From an uncultured Treponema sp. (GTDB taxonomy: Bacteria; Spirochaetota; Spirochaetia; Treponematales; Treponemataceae): a stretch of 10,786 nucleotides of DNA. The notes beneath the pieces were generated by a model. The model saw nothing but the letters and a program-made list of their open reading frames with translations, was not told the DNA's origin and ran no database searches. Numbering within the stretch: the first letter of the stretch is position 1; each line of letters begins with the position of its first letter. Shown here one piece after another: positions 1 to 4,681 of the stretch. A program made the translations under genes and the position numbers. The stretch spans positions 1 through 10,786 of the forward strand of contig CALHVG010000074.1 of NCBI GenBank assembly GCA_938039145.1. Direction: 5' to 3'.

Positions 1-72
1 CCCGACTTCCCTGATAAGCAATTGTACTTTTACACATCACAGCCTTACTTCTTACAGCATAACGTTTGCTAA
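1..72 (+). CDS. possible 3' end of an upstream gene (partial)
   Basis: Frame 1 is open from the window edge to a TAA at 70-72, giving 23 residues that end in Leu-Gln-His-Asn-Val-Cys. The stop lies only 3 bp before the strong terminator at 76-112, which is what the end of a transcription unit looks like. Frame 2 is also open here but runs through the terminator, so frame 1 is the better choice. Too little is present to name a family. An untranslated 3' region is the alternative. Confidence 0.3.
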   Translation, partial: PDFPDKQLYFYTSQPYFLQHNVC

Positions 73-75
73 AGC

Positions 76-112
76 ACGCACAAAGCGGAGTTTCCGTTTA
101 TGTGCGTTTTTT
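76..112 (+). terminator. strong Rho-independent terminator
   Basis: ACGCACA (76-82) pairs with TGTGCGT (101-107). After a one-base bulge (A100), AAGCGGA (83-89) pairs with TCCGTTT (93-99) with one G-T wobble. The loop is GTT. Six T residues follow directly at 107-112. It most likely ends the transcript of the gene upstream of the window. Because it lies 54 bp before the HU-like gene, a role as an attenuator of that gene cannot be excluded. Confidence 0.75.
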
Positions 113-114
113 AT

Positions 115-145
115 ACCGCTTGCGGAATGCAAGCCTGCGGGCGGT
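115..145 (+). other. nested inverted repeat in the leader of the HU-like gene
   Basis: GCTTGC (118-123) pairs with GCAAGC (129-134). Alternatively ACCGC (115-119) pairs with GCGGT (141-145) around it. The structure lies just upstream of the AGGAGG ribosome-binding site (157-162) and could influence translation or mRNA stability. No known riboswitch or regulator site is recognised. Confidence 0.3.
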
Positions 146-166
146 AAATAAAAACCAGGAGGAGAT

Positions 167-877
167 ATGTTAAAGTATTCCTTGCGGGAAAACCTTCTAA
201 CTCCCGCGCCGGACGACTACATGGCACAGGTTACGGATGTCCGTTCGTATACACTGAACGAGATTATCGACCTGATGATGGACAAGGGAACCACACTTAC
301 CCGTGCGGACGTTGCAGCCGTTCTGCAAGTGTACGGCGAAGTGTGCGCATCTATTGTTGCAGACGGAGCCGCTTTGAATACCCCGCTTATGAACTCCGCG
401 CTCGGCATTACAGGCGTATTCGAAGGCGCTGCCGACAGCTTTGACAAAAAGCGGCACAGCGTAAACCTCAGTCTTACACCCGGAACCCTTCTTAGAGAGG
501 CTAGCGCCAAGGTAAAGACTGAAAAGACCGAAGGTTCAAACACATCCCCGTACATCACGGCGGTTACGGACATAGTTTCGGGGAAGACAAACGCAAGCCT
601 TACAAAGGGCGGCGTTGTTCAGCTTGTAGGAAGCAGGCTTAAGTTTGAACAAAAGGACGAAGAGCAAGGCATATTCTTTATTCCCGAAACGGGAAATGCC
701 GTCCGCGCTTCTGTAATTGCGGAAAACAAACCCGCCCGTCTTATGGCAATAGTGCCCGCGGACTTGGCGGCGGGCACATATTACATTGAGGTGCGCTCAA
801 AGTATGCGAACGCAACAAAACAGCTAAAGACGCTTAAGGTCGGAAGGTTTGAAAAACCGCTCGACTGTAATGCGTAA
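167..877 (+). CDS. HU-like DNA-binding protein with DUF4469-type C-terminal domain
   Basis: 236 residues. Roughly 1-110 resembles the HU/HIG-type DNA-binding fold of the HU/IHF family: an N-terminal helical part around LNEIIDLMMDKGTTLTRADV, then strands around residues 70-110. Roughly 125-232 resembles the DUF4469 immunoglobulin-like C-terminal domain (SPYITAVTDI through GTYYIEVRSKY). Such proteins are common in Bacteroidetes and treponemes. They are presumed to bind DNA in the cytoplasm, but the function of this two-domain form is not established. The start is fixed by an excellent Shine-Dalgarno sequence, AGGAGG at 157-162, 4 nt before the ATG. The last two codons and the stop lie inside the first unit of the 23-bp array that follows. 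No promoter was found between the upstream terminator and the gene. The domain assignment comes from recognition of sequence style, not from a search. Confidence 0.85.
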   Translation: MLKYSLRENLLTPAPDDYMAQVTDVRSYTLNEIIDLMMDKGTTLTRADVAAVLQVYGEVCASIVADGAALNTPLMNSALGITGVFEGAADSFDKKRHSVNLSLTPGTLLREASAKVKTEKTEGSNTSPYITAVTDIVSGKTNASLTKGGVVQLVGSRLKFEQKDEEQGIFFIPETGNAVRASVIAENKPARLMAIVPADLAAGTYYIEVRSKYANATKQLKTLKVGRFEKPLDCNA

Positions 878-985
878 GGTAATCGGGCGTTCTTTTACAA
901 GATAACGCCCGATTACTGCATAGGGTAAGTCGGAGTTACCGCATAGGGTAAGTTGGACTTACTGCATAAGGTAATGCCAACTTAC
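871..985. repeat. 23-bp palindromic tandem array A (five units)
   Basis: Five units start at 871, 894, 917, 940 and 963. Each has an 8-bp spacer (TGCGTAAG, TTTACAAG, TGCATAGG, CGCATAGG, TGCATAAG) followed by a 15-bp core. A sixth spacer-like octamer follows at 986-993. Cores 3-5 start with GTAA and end with TTAC. Core 4 (948-962) is a perfect 6-3-6 palindrome with GTAAGT and ACTTAC as arms. Core 3 (925-939) has one mismatch. The array begins inside the stop region of the HU-like gene. It lies in the 301-bp gap before the receptor gene, whose remainder (986-1166) holds nothing I can name. The origin and role are unknown; arrays of the same design occur at 3740-3831 and 4062-4131. Confidence 0.8.
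879..916 (+). terminator. long hairpin after the HU-like gene, terminator-like but without a T tract
   Basis: A perfect 13-bp stem: GTAATCGGGCGTT (879-891) pairs with AACGCCCGATTAC (904-916) around a 12-nt loop. It starts 2 bp after the stop codon. The stem is strong enough to stop 3' exonucleases or pause polymerase, but no T run follows, so it is not a typical intrinsic terminator. Its ends coincide exactly with the outer ends of cores 1 and 2 of the 23-bp array. Confidence 0.45.
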
Positions 986-1166
986 CCCGTACGGTAAGCG
1001 GCTTTTAGGCGAAGGCACGGAAGTTTTATTTAATGTAAAGGTAAAATCTTCCGATGTATAGAACACGGGCTTATTAAACGTCCATATCGGTGCACTTTTG
1101 TAAGGTTTTAGTTTTGCGGAAGTGCATAATTTTATACTCAACAGAGTTTACAATTCCCCAACAGTT

Positions 1167-1173
1167 ACAGGAG
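1167..1173 (+). promoter_or_regulatory. ribosome-binding site deciding the receptor start
   Basis: ACAGGAG places GGAG 5 nt before the ATG at 1179. The in-frame ATG at 1122 has no such site, so translation is assigned to 1179. Confidence 0.7.
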
Positions 1174-1178
1174 TAATA

Positions 1179-3278
1179 ATGAAGTCAGCAAAAAAACGTT
1201 TTTCTATCAAGCTTCGGATGCAGATTGTATTCGGAACTTTGATTATAGTAGCACTTTCACTTTTGAGCGTTTTTGTGCTTTATCAATTTCAAAAAGCGGT
1301 TATAGAAAAGGTATCAGACCATCTTGTGGATAAGGTGAACGATACTGCAATCATAATTGATAGTGATATAGAACAGTGGTTTGAATACCTTGAAGGAATA
1401 GCTTCTCAGCAGAGCCTTTGCGATAGAAGTGTCGCTTATACGGAAAAAGCCGTCATGCTTCGAGACCTTGTAAAAGCTGACGATAAGATAATGGATTTGG
1501 TAATAATTGACCCGAAGGGAATGTATCATCGCCCTGACGGTCAACAGTTTGATGTTTCAGGTCAAAAGTGGTTTAAAGAGTCCAACGGCGGAAGAAACAG
1601 GTATTTCTCTGAGCCGTTTAGAGATGTAGAAACAAGGAAACTTATTGCACAAGCGGTAGTTCCCATTATTGCAAAAGATAATTCGTTCGCAGGTGTGATT
1701 GCTGCCATCTTTGACGGATATACGCTTTCTGAAGCTGTAGACAATATAAAGGTGGGTAAGTCGGGAGGCTGTTTTATAATATCCGATACGGGCGTAAATA
1801 TAGCAAACAGAAACAGAAGCCTGGTTGAAAACGAGTTCAGCGCTATAGAGGCTGCCAAAACCGACAGAGACCTTGCGGGTGTTGCCGCAGTTATCGAAGA
1901 AATGCTTAAAGGCGATAAAACCGCAATTCACTACTACACGCTTATGGGCGTAAAGGATATTGCAAGCGCCGCTATTATGCAAACTACCGGCTGGAAGGTT
2001 GTTATTGAAGCTCCCGTAAAAGAGTTCCTGGACACTATAACGATTGTGCGAATCGGTATTATAGGGGCTAATTTGCTTATTCTGCTTACAACGGTTTTGA
2101 TTGTTTCGATTGTTACGCACAAAATGCTTACGCCTATTAAGGATTCCGTTCCCGTTCTGCAGATGGTTGCTCAGGGCGACTTTACAAAGCGCCTTCCGAT
2201 TGTGGGTAATGATGAAATTACCGATATGGCTGAGTACTTTAACGAAACCATCGAAAAGATTGGGCAGTCGATACAGTCCGTCGGTATAAATGCAAACTCT
2301 ATGGGCGACATCGGTAACGAGCTTTCGTTCAATATGGGTAAAACTGCAAGCGCCGTGCGTCAGATAAGTGCGGATATTGATGATGTTACTCAGCAGGCTT
2401 TGAACCAGGCTTCGAGTGTTACTCAAACTTCAAGCACTGTAGAAGAGATTATCCGCACTATTGAGCAGCTGAACGGAAGTATTGAAATGCAGGCGGCAAG
2501 CGTTACGCAGTCGTCGGCAAGCATTGAAGAGATGGTTGCCAACATTGCGTCCATTACTCAGTCGCTTGAAAAGAGTGACAGCATGGTTCGCCAGCTTTCC
2601 ACTGCCACTTCCGAGGGTAAGACTACGCTTGTTACTTCAAATGCCGTAACGCAGAAGATTGCAGACGAGTCGGGCGGTTTGATAGAGGCTTCGAGCGTTA
2701 TTCAGAACATTGCAAGTCAGACGAACCTGCTTGCTATGAATGCGGCTATTGAGGCGGCGCACGCGGGCGAAAGCGGAAAGGGTTTTGCCGTTGTTGCCGA
2801 CGAAATCAGAAAGCTTGCCGAAGAGTCCAGTGCGCAGGGTAAAACGATTACGGATACGCTTAAGAACCTTAGCGACGATATTAAGGGGCTTTCAGAGAGT
2901 TCCAAGATTGTGGAAGAGAAGTTTAATGCCATCTTCCAACTTGCAGAGAATGTTCGAGGTATGAGTGCCGAGCTTACGTCCGCAATGCGCGAGCAGGAAA
3001 ACGGAAGTAAAGAGGTGCTTGCCGCAATTAAGAATATCAATTCGGTTACGGTAGAAGTAAAGAACGGCTCCGAAGAAATGCTTATAGGCGGAAAGGGTGT
3101 AGCAAAGGAAATGGAAAAGCTTGACAGCCTTACAGCCGTTATCAAAGAAAGCATGAACGAAATGACAGAAGGCGTTTCGCAGATAAACAACGCCGTGCAT
3201 GAAGTAGACGAACTTGCTACCCAGAACAAGCAACGTATAGAGGGGCTTGCTGCGGAAGTAGGGAAATTCAAAATATAA
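1179..3278 (+). CDS. methyl-accepting chemotaxis protein with dCache-type sensor
   Basis: 699 residues from the ATG preceded by GGAG. Basic N-terminus; transmembrane helix 1 about 15-36; periplasmic sensor about 37-288 with a dCache-like pattern (LVIIDPKG at 107-114, a KWF at 130-132, YFSEP at 142-146). Transmembrane helix 2 is about 289-312 and a HAMP domain about 313-365. A long coiled-coil signalling domain follows, with the signature hairpin tip at 508-550, including ASQTNLLAMNAAIEAA and GKGFAVVADEIRKLAEE. It should be an inner-membrane receptor that binds a small molecule and controls CheA/CheW; the ligand cannot be read from the sequence. The C-terminus ends GKFKI and lacks the NWETF-type tether for CheR/CheB. 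No neighbouring che or flagellar gene is present, so it is an orphan receptor gene. No clear promoter was found. Confidence 0.95.
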   Translation: MKSAKKRFSIKLRMQIVFGTLIIVALSLLSVFVLYQFQKAVIEKVSDHLVDKVNDTAIIIDSDIEQWFEYLEGIASQQSLCDRSVAYTEKAVMLRDLVKADDKIMDLVIIDPKGMYHRPDGQQFDVSGQKWFKESNGGRNRYFSEPFRDVETRKLIAQAVVPIIAKDNSFAGVIAAIFDGYTLSEAVDNIKVGKSGGCFIISDTGVNIANRNRSLVENEFSAIEAAKTDRDLAGVAAVIEEMLKGDKTAIHYYTLMGVKDIASAAIMQTTGWKVVIEAPVKEFLDTITIVRIGIIGANLLILLTTVLIVSIVTHKMLTPIKDSVPVLQMVAQGDFTKRLPIVGNDEITDMAEYFNETIEKIGQSIQSVGINANSMGDIGNELSFNMGKTASAVRQISADIDDVTQQALNQASSVTQTSSTVEEIIRTIEQLNGSIEMQAASVTQSSASIEEMVANIASITQSLEKSDSMVRQLSTATSEGKTTLVTSNAVTQKIADESGGLIEASSVIQNIASQTNLLAMNAAIEAAHAGESGKGFAVVADEIRKLAEESSAQGKTITDTLKNLSDDIKGLSESSKIVEEKFNAIFQLAENVRGMSAELTSAMREQENGSKEVLAAIKNINSVTVEVKNGSEEMLIGGKGVAKEMEKLDSLTAVIKESMNEMTEGVSQINNAVHEVDELATQNKQRIEGLAAEVGKFKI

Positions 3279-3317
3279 GTGTTATCTAAGGGGGAGAGAG
3301 GACACCCCGTCAGGGCG

Positions 3318-3393
3318 GGGACGGCGGAGAAATGTGTCTTTCATCCTTTTATTCCTCGCCCGCCGTCCCACGTTTTCCTGAAAGGAAAACGTG
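3318..3393 (-). repeat. composite hairpin element E1 (inverted copy)
   Basis: Read on the minus strand, the first hairpin has an 11-bp stem (arms 3369-3379 and 3383-3393, 3-nt loop). The second stem follows with a one-base overlap: GGGACGGCGG (3318-3327) pairs with CCGCCGTCCC (3360-3369), and the loop between them (3328-3359) is exactly 32 nt. On the minus strand that loop contains GATGAA starting at loop position 15, the same position as in E2, E5 and E6. A short competing stem CCCCG/CGGGG (3305-3309, 3316-3320) overlaps it. It begins 40 bp after the receptor stop codon and could protect or end that transcript, although no T run follows. Confidence 0.7.
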
Positions 3394-3408
3394 TATGAGC
3401 CATCTTAC

Positions 3409-3484
3409 AAGAATTGGCATCGCCCAATTCTTGAGACGGACATACGAGCAGCAAGCGGATGAACGAAGCCTTACAATGTCCGTC
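3409..3484 (+). repeat. composite hairpin element E2
   Basis: The first hairpin pairs AAGAATTGG (3409-3417) with CCAATTCTT (3424-3432), loop 6 nt. Two bases later, GACGGACAT (3435-3443) pairs with ATGTCCGTC (3476-3484) around a loop of exactly 32 nt (3444-3475). The loop carries GATGAACGAAGCCTTA from loop position 15. It lies head-to-head with E1, 15 bp apart. Confidence 0.75.
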
Positions 3485-3490
3485 CGACTG

Positions 3491-3509
3491 CTTAGGGCTC
3501 TGCCCTAAG
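3491..3509. repeat. 8-bp hairpin with 3-nt loop
   Basis: CTTAGGGC (3491-3498) pairs with GCCCTAAG (3502-3509), loop TCT. The right arm continues into the 17-bp sequence GCCCTAAGAACCCGCGG (3502-3518), which recurs exactly at 3721-3737. No T run follows. Confidence 0.65.
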
Positions 3510-3621
3510 AACCCGCGGGGATGTGTGGTGAAGTTGCTGAGTATTCTAAAGCCTGTTGTATCTTTTACATTTTATCTGCGGGACGTGTGGCAGTGGCTTT
3601 GCAGTGGGTGCGTTCTTGCAC

Positions 3622-3724
3622 AAATCAGGCTTTCGCCCGATTCTTGCTGCGTATTCACGGGGAAGTGTTTGATGAACGCTGTGTATATGCATTCGACCCA
3701 ACTTGCAAGAATTGGGCAGCGCCC
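3622..3724 (+). repeat. direct repeat copy 1, with degenerate element E3
   Basis: About 100 bp that aligns with 3862-3961 at an offset of 240 bp, with substitutions and two or three small indels near the end. It holds an AATCAGGC/GCCCGATT hairpin with one mismatch (around 3623-3642), the segment GTATTCACGG, and GTGTTT/GAACGC flanking a GAT loop (3665-3679), which pair fully if G-U wobbles are allowed. The RTGAACG motif is at 3672. A 4-bp stem (3651-3654 with 3687-3690) would enclose 32 nt, but this is too short to be sure, and the motif sits 2 nt later than in E2, E5 and E6. Confidence 0.6.
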
Positions 3725-3739
3725 TAAGAACCCGCGGTT

Positions 3740-3831
3740 GTGTGAGGGTGCCGCTCGGGCGGGTGTGAGGGTGCCACTCGAGCGAAGGGAGACGTTCCCT
3801 CCGAGCAGGGAAAGACCTTCTCCCCGAGCAG
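3740..3831. repeat. 23-bp palindromic tandem array B (four units)
   Basis: Cores of 15 bp begin at 3740, 3763, 3786 and 3809, each followed by an 8-bp spacer: TCGGGCGG, TCGAGCGA, CCGAGCAG, CCGAGCAG. Units 1 and 2 share TGTGAGGGTGCC. Cores 3 and 4 fold as 6-3-6 hairpins, core 3 with one G-T pair, core 4 with one mismatch and one G-T pair. Cores 1 and 2 are only weakly palindromic. A separate 9-bp stem pairs CCTTCTCCC (3816-3824) with GGGAGAAGG (3843-3851) across 18 nt and competes with core 4. The base composition is much more GC-rich than the surroundings. Confidence 0.65.
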
Positions 3832-3861
3832 GGGCGGACGATGGGAGAAGGGGTTTTGCTC

Positions 3862-3961
3862 GAATCGGGCTTTCGCCCGATTCTTGCTTCGTATTCACGG
3901 GGGAGTGTTTGATGAACGCTGCCTATATACACTACCCATCTTGCAAGAATTGGCAGCGCCC
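3862..3961 (+). repeat. direct repeat copy 2, with degenerate element E4
   Basis: Second copy of the roughly 100-bp repeat. GAATCGGGC (3862-3870) pairs perfectly with GCCCGATTC (3875-3883), loop TTTC. The RTGAACG motif is at 3912, flanked by the wobble-tolerant arms GTGTTT and GAACGC (3905-3919). A GGGGGAG at 3899-3905 sits 6 nt before the ATG of the motif. A 4-bp stem (3891-3894 with 3927-3930) encloses exactly 32 nt but is short. A 26-bp stretch (3920-3945) recurs exactly at 4131-4156. Confidence 0.6.
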
Positions 3962-4062
3962 CTCTCATAAGTATCATCTTGCACAAATCGAGCTGACTGC
4001 TCGATTTGTGGGGCGGATATGAGAGGAACTGTACGATGAAGGATGCCTATATATATCCGCCC
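3961..4062 (+). repeat. composite hairpin element E5 with an alternative outer stem
   Basis: The first hairpin has a 12-bp stem, CACAAATCGAGC (3982-3993) with GCTCGATTTGTG (3999-4010), loop 5 nt. It is followed with no gap by GGGCGGATAT (4011-4020), which pairs with ATATCCGCCC (4053-4062) around a loop of exactly 32 nt. ATGAAGGATGCC starts in that loop at 4036. CCTCTCATA (3961-3969) can also pair with TATGAGAGG (4018-4026), enclosing the first hairpin. This overlaps the second stem at 4018-4020, so the two folds exclude each other. Confidence 0.75.
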
Positions 4063-4131
4063 GTCTTCACCGCTCGGTGAACGATGTCTTCACTGTTCGA
4101 TGAACAGTGTCTTCCCCGTTCAGTGAACTCT
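4062..4131. repeat. 23-bp palindromic tandem array C (three units)
   Basis: Spacer octamers CGTCTTCA (4062-4069), TGTCTTCA (4085-4092) and TGTCTTCC (4108-4115) precede 15-bp cores at 4070, 4093 and 4116. Core 2 is the centre of a perfect 8-3-8 hairpin: CACTGTTC (4091-4098) with GAACAGTG (4102-4109). Cores 1 and 3 keep four of six pairs; unit 1 can also pair TTCACC (4066-4071) with GGTGAA (4076-4081). Every core contains the RTGAAC motif. The array abuts E5. Confidence 0.75.
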
Positions 4132-4156
4132 GCCTATATACACTACCCATCTTGCA
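4131..4156 (+). repeat. 26-bp exact direct repeat of 3920-3945
   Basis: The segment starting TGCCTATATACACTACCC is identical in both places. It links the RTGAACG motif to the next first-hairpin (CTTGCA...). It shows recent duplication or conversion within the block. Confidence 0.8.
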
Positions 4157-4233
4157 CAAATCGGACTATTGTCCGATTTGTGAGGCGGACATTGTATCAG
4201 CTATCGGGTGAACGATGCCTTAGTATGTCCGCC
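4155..4233 (+). repeat. composite hairpin element E6
   Basis: The first hairpin has a 12-bp stem, CACAAATCGGAC (4155-4166) with GTCCGATTTGTG (4171-4182), loop TATT. One base later GGCGGACAT (4184-4192) pairs with ATGTCCGCC (4225-4233) around a loop of exactly 32 nt (4193-4224). The motif GTGAACGATGCCTTA starts at 4208. Compared with E5, differences in the stems occur in compensating pairs. It ends 33 bp before the -10 sequence of the PilZ gene. Confidence 0.75.
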
Positions 4234-4266
4234 CGCCCGGCTCTTCCTATTTCTTTTGAAACCTTT

Positions 4267-4272
4267 TATAAT
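4267..4272 (+). promoter_or_regulatory. -10 hexamer TATAAT of the PilZ gene, predicted leaderless
   Basis: A consensus TATAAT ends 8 nt before the ATG at 4281, so transcription should start at about 4278-4281. The -35 region at the standard 17-bp spacing (4244-4249, TTCCTA) is weak. No Shine-Dalgarno sequence lies before the ATG. Confidence 0.5.
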
Positions 4273-4280
4273 TTCGGCAA

Positions 4281-4658
4281 ATGGGTATTGAAGCGCGTAA
4301 GGCGAAACGGTTTGATGATATTGGGCGTATTGATGCTCCGGGGCTTTGTCCTTTAGCCGGTGTTTTGGATAATATCAGCAGGGGCGGTTTTAAGGTTCAT
4401 TATACGTTTCCTGTTTCTGTTGACTTTGAGAATGATTATGACCTTACTATTGTGTTCGCCAGGGCTGCCTCGGAAGCTATTGAGTTGATTGCTCATCCGC
4501 AGTGGGTTAAGAGGAACGGCTGTACTACGGAAATCGGTTTTAAGATTCTGCCGTCTAAGGGGCTTTCAAGGCTGTTCTCTTATATTAAAGAGCTTGACAT
4601 GGATGAGGCGTCGGGTATTTCCGACCAGATTACTAATTCCGGCTGTCAGCTGATTTAA
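4281..4658 (+). CDS. PilZ-domain protein (probable c-di-GMP effector)
   Basis: 125 residues, essentially one PilZ domain. The two c-di-GMP-binding signatures are visible: an RxxxR at Arg6-Arg10, and an [D/N]xSxxG at Asn31-Ile-Ser33-Arg-Gly-Gly36. The rest (strands around 40-60 and 80-95) fits the PilZ beta barrel. Proteins of this family bind cyclic di-GMP and change motility, adhesion or polysaccharide output through a partner; no output domain is attached here, so a partner must exist. The start is set by the position of the RxxxR motif near the N-terminus and by the -10 hexamer just upstream. No ribosome-binding site is seen. The methyltransferase gene starts 23 bp after the stop, so both are probably one operon. 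c-di-GMP binding is inferred from the motifs. Confidence 0.88.
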   Translation: MGIEARKAKRFDDIGRIDAPGLCPLAGVLDNISRGGFKVHYTFPVSVDFENDYDLTIVFARAASEAIELIAHPQWVKRNGCTTEIGFKILPSKGLSRLFSYIKELDMDEASGISDQITNSGCQLI

Positions 4659-4681
4659 GCGGCGCACGGAACTGACTATCG

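Larger units (their letters stand above)
3279..4266. repeat. gene-free palindrome-rich block between receptor and PilZ genes
   Basis: About 1 kb with no convincing conventional gene. It contains six copies of a hairpin element (four well formed, two degenerate), two 23-bp tandem arrays, further 3-nt-loop hairpins, a roughly 100-bp direct repeat offset by 240 bp, a 26-bp exact repeat and a 17-bp exact repeat. An RTGAACG-like motif occurs eight times on the plus strand, starting at 3459, 3672, 3912, 4036, 4077, 4100, 4123 and 4208. Open frames across the block change character at every repeat and look like by-products of the repeats. No transposase, tRNA or CRISPR leader is seen. The components are listed separately. 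Confidence 0.8.

Noticed and set aside
1036..1058. Sigma-28 (flagellar) promoter before the receptor
   Set aside because: TAAAGGTA and TCCGATGT resemble the two boxes, but they are only about 6 bp apart instead of 11.
1133..1138. TATACT as -10 of the receptor gene
   Set aside because: No acceptable -35 hexamer lies 16-18 bp upstream; TTGCGG is only 13 bp away.
1122..1178. Upstream in-frame ATG of the chemotaxis receptor
   Set aside because: It lacks a ribosome-binding site and would put 19 uncharged-to-neutral residues before the basic N-terminus; the ATG at 1179 has GGAG at 5 nt.
3740..4131. CRISPR array
   Set aside because: Period is 23 bp with an 8-bp constant part and self-complementary variable parts; there are no 24-40 bp repeats, no leader and no cas genes.
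3318..4233. Integron attC cassette array
   Set aside because: The stems do not carry the paired RYYYAAC/GTTRRRY core sites and no cassette genes lie between them.
3318..4233. IS200/IS605 ends or REP/RAYT elements
   Set aside because: No tyrosine transposase gene and no GTAG-type tetranucleotide next to the hairpins were seen; the two-hairpin 32-nt-loop layout differs from REP.
3459..4356. Protein genes spanning the palindrome block (long open frames on both strands)
   Set aside because: The frames run through repeats and hairpins, translate into repeat-derived residues such as copies of CKNWQRP, and have no family resemblance. Only the short peptides are kept, as a speculation.
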